A stretch of 64,000 nucleotides of DNA, from assembly GCA_002494645.1 (NCBI GenBank), contig DACE01000031.1, positions 11,707-75,706 of the forward strand, in the 5' to 3' direction. Each line of letters starts with the position of its first letter. Positions within the stretch are counted from its first letter, which is position 1. Below the pieces are notes generated by a model. That model did not search any database and was not told the origin of the DNA. It was given only the letters and a program-made list of their open reading frames with translations. Positions 61,051 to 64,000 of this stretch are shown piece by piece. Made by a program: the position numbers and the translations under genes. This DNA comes from Euryarchaeota archaeon UBA256 (GTDB lineage Archaea > Thermoplasmatota > Poseidoniia > Poseidoniales > Poseidoniaceae).

Positions 61051-62133
61051 GTGGTGACGCTGCTCCACCCGCTTCCGCAAAACGGAAGTCGCGGCGTTTT
61101 TGTTGACGACCACGTCCATTTACTCCGTTCGATGGGTCACGATGTTCGAGTGGTCAACCCCCTTCCACGGATGCCACGATTCGCAGAAGCAAGGCGGTCG
61201 ACCATGATGGGTGTGGCCAAAGCACCGAAACGATGGCAGAAGGACGGGAGTGAAGTCCTCTCGCCTCGGTTTTTCGCACTGCCAGACCATCCGTATCCAC
61301 GCTTGACAAAATTGAGTCTACGAAGGCATAGCAAAACTGTGGAAAAGCAACTTGGCTCGTGGCGCCCCGACGTCATCATCTGCCATACCTTGTGGCCCGT
61401 GGCCGTACTTGCGCAAGACCTCGCTGCTCGATGGAAGGTTCCCTGGGTGGGCATCGTTCACGGTTATGATTTCGATGTTGCACTCGAACAAGCATCGTTG
61501 AAGAACCATGTCGCTCAACTTTCTCAGGGCTGCGATGCTTTGGTCTGTGCGTCATCAAGGCTCAGTTCCATCGCCTCTACTCTTGAGTCCGTACCGCCTC
61601 GAATCGAGACCATCCCCTGCATGACCGAGATTGGGAGCGAGTGGCGGCGGGACGTGAAACCGCTTTCAAAAACATGGAAAAAAGAAGCCATTGATCTCCT
61701 TTTTCCAGCCGACCCTCGCCGACCAGAAAAAAGACACCTGCTCGCCCTTCAGACTGGAGAAGAGTTGGAGCATCGCGGATGGATTGTTGGCATCACCACT
61801 CTTCGCCATCAACCAAGGGACATCGTCTTTGACCGTATGTTGGTAGCGGACGTCACCTTGGTCACTTCAAAGCGGGAAGCAGGGCCTTTGGTGGCTCGAG
61901 AATCCTTGTTATGCGGTACACCAGTAGTCAGCGTGGACGTTGGTGAAGTGAAGGAATATTTACCCAAGGAATGGGTGACGGAAGCCAACCCGAAGGCTCT
62001 CGCAGACGGAATTGAACACGCCCTTTATCACGGGTGGACTGAGAAAACTACCGTTGAGGAAACGCTTGCCTTTTCCAACCGTGAACACGTTACCGAAGCG
62101 TGGAACGAACTGCTCTCAAGCCTTGTTTCGTGA
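61051..62133 (+). CDS. Glycosyltransferase, GT4-like (GT-B fold)
   Basis: The 360-aa product has the GT-B layout: an N-terminal Rossmann domain (SRGVFVDDHVHLLRSMGHDV, PDVIICHTLWPVAVLAQDL, WVGIVHGYDFDVAL) and a C-terminal one with LVTSKREAGPLVARESLLCG and TPVVSVDVGEVKEYLP, the E-x(7)-E donor-binding pattern. It should transfer a nucleotide-activated sugar in surface polysaccharide or N-glycan synthesis; the flippase gene is convergent and next door. The usual N-terminal strand ILVVTLLHP lies partly upstream of the GTG at 61051, and GGAGGGG sits 5 nt before an in-frame ATC at 61039. Confidence 0.82.
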   Translation: MVTLLHPLPQNGSRGVFVDDHVHLLRSMGHDVRVVNPLPRMPRFAEARRSTMMGVAKAPKRWQKDGSEVLSPRFFALPDHPYPRLTKLSLRRHSKTVEKQLGSWRPDVIICHTLWPVAVLAQDLAARWKVPWVGIVHGYDFDVALEQASLKNHVAQLSQGCDALVCASSRLSSIASTLESVPPRIETIPCMTEIGSEWRRDVKPLSKTWKKEAIDLLFPADPRRPEKRHLLALQTGEELEHRGWIVGITTLRHQPRDIVFDRMLVADVTLVTSKREAGPLVARESLLCGTPVVSVDVGEVKEYLPKEWVTEANPKALADGIEHALYHGWTEKTTVEETLAFSNREHVTEAWNELLSSLVS

Positions 62134-63547
62134 ACAAGAAGAGGGGCAGTCCAAGAAGCCACCAAGCCGTTTGAGTCATCAGGCCAACCACGATGAAAAG
62201 ACTGCACAGCAGCGCCAGAGCCCAGTCGTCACGGCGTGCACTGATGAAGGCCATGTCTTCACTCATGATCCACGAAAGCACGAGCATTCCCCCCGCTGAA
62301 AGACTGCTGGCCAGTGCAGCGAACATCAATTGGTCGCCCGGGCGCTGGGGGCCATTGAGCACCAAGGACCAGCCAAGGACGACGGCGAGAATCAAGACCA
62401 ACACGATGAATTGCGTAAAGCGCCATGGGTGTTGTCCCGCCATGAGTGAAGTATAGGTGGGCGTCGCAAGCAAGGTGAAACTCCACCCCAACAACAGCAG
62501 GGTGAAGATGTCAACTGCCGATACACCGTAAGTCCCATCAAAATAACTTGCTGGAAATGCCATAGGGGCAAAAAAAGCCACGACCAAATAGCCTCCGAAG
62601 AGCCCGTAGGGAAGAAGTGCGAAACACATGTCGAGTGATGCATTCAACTCACGGTGTTTGGCCAATGCCAGGCCTCGAGATTCACCAAGAACGGGCAAGA
62701 GGGCTGAACGTAAGGCAGCAGGTACGACCAAACCTGCGAGCCATGCGAGTTGAGCGACGTGGAAGACGGCTGCTAATTCCGACCCTCCGCTGGCGGCTAC
62801 CATGAATTTCTCAATGCGAATAACGTAGGGGAGGATGCCAAGCGTGATGGCAAAAGGAAGCGCTGACCACATCAATGCACGAGGCGAGTCCCAGCATAGG
62901 TCCAAGCGCGACCATGCCGAAATCGAAGGGTAGATGGCTGTTTTACGAAGAAGAAAAGCAAGGGCGACAAGCCATCCTGCCGCCGCACCCATAAGGAATA
63001 CGACCGTATAGGCAACCACAGAAGTACTGCCCTGGCTGTAAAGAGTAGCGTAACCAAGAACCGTTACGGTCCGTTCAATCAACTTTGAAACGGCTTCGAG
63101 GCGAGCCTCACCAAGGACTCTCAAGCCCGAGCGGGGAGCGTAGGAGGCGATGTGGGCAAGACCGATGAGTGCCGCCAACAACAGGAGTTCCGAGGGTGGA
63201 GAAATGTTGAGCAGGCGGTCTGGTTTGAGCAAGAATGCAAGGAGAATGAAGGGCAAGGCCAAGGCGCATTGCCAACGATAAATCCGCCAAAGAGCCGGGC
63301 GAACCATTTCGGGTGCTTTGGCTCCATCTCGCGCCAAGAGAGTCGGTAGTCCGAGATCGATCATCAAAAAGAGCGAAGCATAGAGGTCGATGGCTAAAAC
63401 CATCCAACCGTAATGCTCGGCTAACAGGGCGTTAGCGAGAAGAATTTGGCCAAAAAAGGCAAGGACAACGGCAATCAAATCGGCACCGCCTAACCAACCT
63501 GCGTCCCGGCCGCTCGAGGGACGGCGGACGGTGGGCGTGGCGACCAT
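62090..63547 (-). CDS. Oligosaccharide flippase/polysaccharide biosynthesis membrane protein (Wzx/MOP superfamily)
   Basis: The 485-aa protein has about 12-14 transmembrane helices arranged as in Wzx/RfbX-type flippases. Examples are WLGGADLIAVVLAFFGQILL, a first-helix SLFLMIDLGLPTLLARDGAK (matching the L/I-D-x-G-L-P pattern of MOP transporters) and ALPFAITLGILPYVIRIEKF. It should move lipid-linked oligosaccharides across the membrane. It overlaps the convergent glycosyltransferase by 44 bp; the pair probably acts in surface glycan assembly, although they are not in one operon. Confidence 0.8.
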   Translation of the reverse strand: MVATPTVRRPSSGRDAGWLGGADLIAVVLAFFGQILLANALLAEHYGWMVLAIDLYASLFLMIDLGLPTLLARDGAKAPEMVRPALWRIYRWQCALALPFILLAFLLKPDRLLNISPPSELLLLAALIGLAHIASYAPRSGLRVLGEARLEAVSKLIERTVTVLGYATLYSQGSTSVVAYTVVFLMGAAAGWLVALAFLLRKTAIYPSISAWSRLDLCWDSPRALMWSALPFAITLGILPYVIRIEKFMVAASGGSELAAVFHVAQLAWLAGLVVPAALRSALLPVLGESRGLALAKHRELNASLDMCFALLPYGLFGGYLVVAFFAPMAFPASYFDGTYGVSAVDIFTLLLLGWSFTLLATPTYTSLMAGQHPWRFTQFIVLVLILAVVLGWSLVLNGPQRPGDQLMFAALASSLSAGGMLVLSWIMSEDMAFISARRDDWALALLCSLFIVVGLMTQTAWWLLGLPLFLFTKQGLRAVRSTLR

Positions 63548-63614
63548 AGCAAAGGCGAGGAAGAGCCACGTTCAAGACCTTGCCCGTTCAATATCGTTGT
63601 CGCTTTCCCCTCTC

Positions 63615-63869
63615 TTAAGGTTCAACACGCCAAACCCAAACGCTGACCGAACCGCGTTCACCTTGTTGACGGCCTTCTTGATGAATGAAAGGGGAGCGGC
63701 GGAGGGCACGCTGCAGAATGTGCGCCCGAACATCTCTGCCTTCCTGCTCGAGAGCCGCGATGATCTGGGGAGTTGTTGCAGGCCCGTTCTCTCTTAACCA
63801 GCGAACAATCCATTCTGCTTGTTCCCGAGTGGCTTTACGCTCATCACTCCATCGAGACGGGCGGGCCAT
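63615..63869 (-). CDS. Small helical protein, possibly DNA-binding
   Basis: The 84-aa protein from ATG 63869 has a helix-turn-helix-like region (QAEWIVRWLRENGPATTPQI, IAALEQEGRDVRAHILQRAL), with SPFIHQEG and a beta-hairpin-like end, reminiscent of a small winged helix. It is basic. The frame upstream starts with GTG at 63908 and is less likely. Function unknown. Confidence 0.5.
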   Translation of the reverse strand: MARPSRWSDERKATREQAEWIVRWLRENGPATTPQIIAALEQEGRDVRAHILQRALRRSPFIHQEGRQQGERGSVSVWVWRVEP

Positions 63870-63946
63870 ACAGGAGACTGGTGGCGAACGAAGATGAAGA
63901 TTTGTCACGCCTCGTCGTTAGGTTTGAGTGCTTTTTGGGGCCTTCA

Positions 63947-64000
63947 TCATTGACGGCCTGCGTCAAACATTTCACGAAGGCTACCATCTTGGAGCATCTC
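63947..64000 (-). CDS. C-terminal end of a gene entering from the right edge, partial
   Basis: The last 17 codons of a reverse-strand frame end in EMLQDGSLREMFDAGRQ followed by tandem TGA stops (63947-63949, 63944-63946). The sequence looks like the amphipathic helix at the end of a real protein. Too little is present to say what it is. Confidence 0.4.
   Translation of the reverse strand, partial: EMLQDGSLREMFDAGRQ

Overview
The window looks like a chromosomal segment from a planktonic, aerobic, heterotrophic euryarchaeon of the Poseidoniia (Marine Group II). Archaeal information processing is unmistakable: the PolD large subunit, primase large subunit PriL, the S13-S4-S11-Rpo3 cluster, chromosomal protein MC1, Sec61-beta, pantoate kinase, MptE and a DUF373 protein. 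Alongside these sit bacterial-type genes (LeuRS, fused RibD, PlsC-like acyltransferase, YegS-type lipid kinase, aa3-type oxidase with Sco) and very large surface proteins with PA14, LamG, WD40-like and thrombospondin type-3 repeats. That mixture is typical of Marine Group II. The taxonomic call is my inference from gene content; no search was run.

Layout. 1-2 kb: partial site-2 protease, an unknown protein and a macro-domain protein. 2-7.3 kb: a 1763-aa surface protein whose TIGR03790-like domain appears split by PA14 and LamG domains. 7.3-11.3 kb: Lrp-type ligand-binding domain, MC1, a tyrosine recombinase behind a hairpin-rich leader, an HhH/histone-H1-like protein, an unknown protein and Sec61-beta. 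11.3-17.4 kb: polytopic membrane protein, NSUN-type RNA m5C methyltransferase, membrane protein, Lrp/AsnC regulator, Toprim and YggU proteins. 17.6-24.4 kb: cytochrome oxidase operon coxB-coxA-coxC-coxD-sco followed 1 nt later by tRNA-Ser(UGA). 24.4-35.6 kb: lipoprotein, lipid kinase, RibD, unknowns, CBS protein, DUF373, PlsC, PriL and MptE. 35.6-41.8 kb: PolD large subunit, PyrE and a THUMP-like methyltransferase. 41.9-46.5 kb: rps13-rps4-rps11-rpo3, pantoate kinase and a TPD/CDIN1-type nuclease. 46.5-58.2 kb: TSP3 surface protein, LeuRS, a membrane-spanning winged-helix regulator and a WD40/TSP3 surface protein. 58.3-64 kb: winged-helix/STAND ATPase, thioredoxin, Rpe, glycosyltransferase, flippase, a small helical protein and the C-terminal end of one more gene.

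How the genes fit together. The oxidase operon, Sco and perhaps the 12-TM protein serve aerobic respiration. Secretion (Sec61-beta), site-2 protease, flippase and glycosyltransferase fit a cell that builds many glycosylated surface proteins for handling polymers. PlsC and the lipid kinase bear on the unusual question of ester lipids in these archaea. The genome is very compact: convergent genes repeatedly end on one shared palindromic TGATCA, and cotranscribed genes overlap by 1-4 nt.

The strongest oddities are a Sco protein whose copper site is split by an inserted tandem duplication plus an EGF-like piece, a CoxA carrying an exported CSCHGG domain, and a membrane-tethered double winged-helix regulator. 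No CRISPR array, insertion sequence or rRNA was seen.
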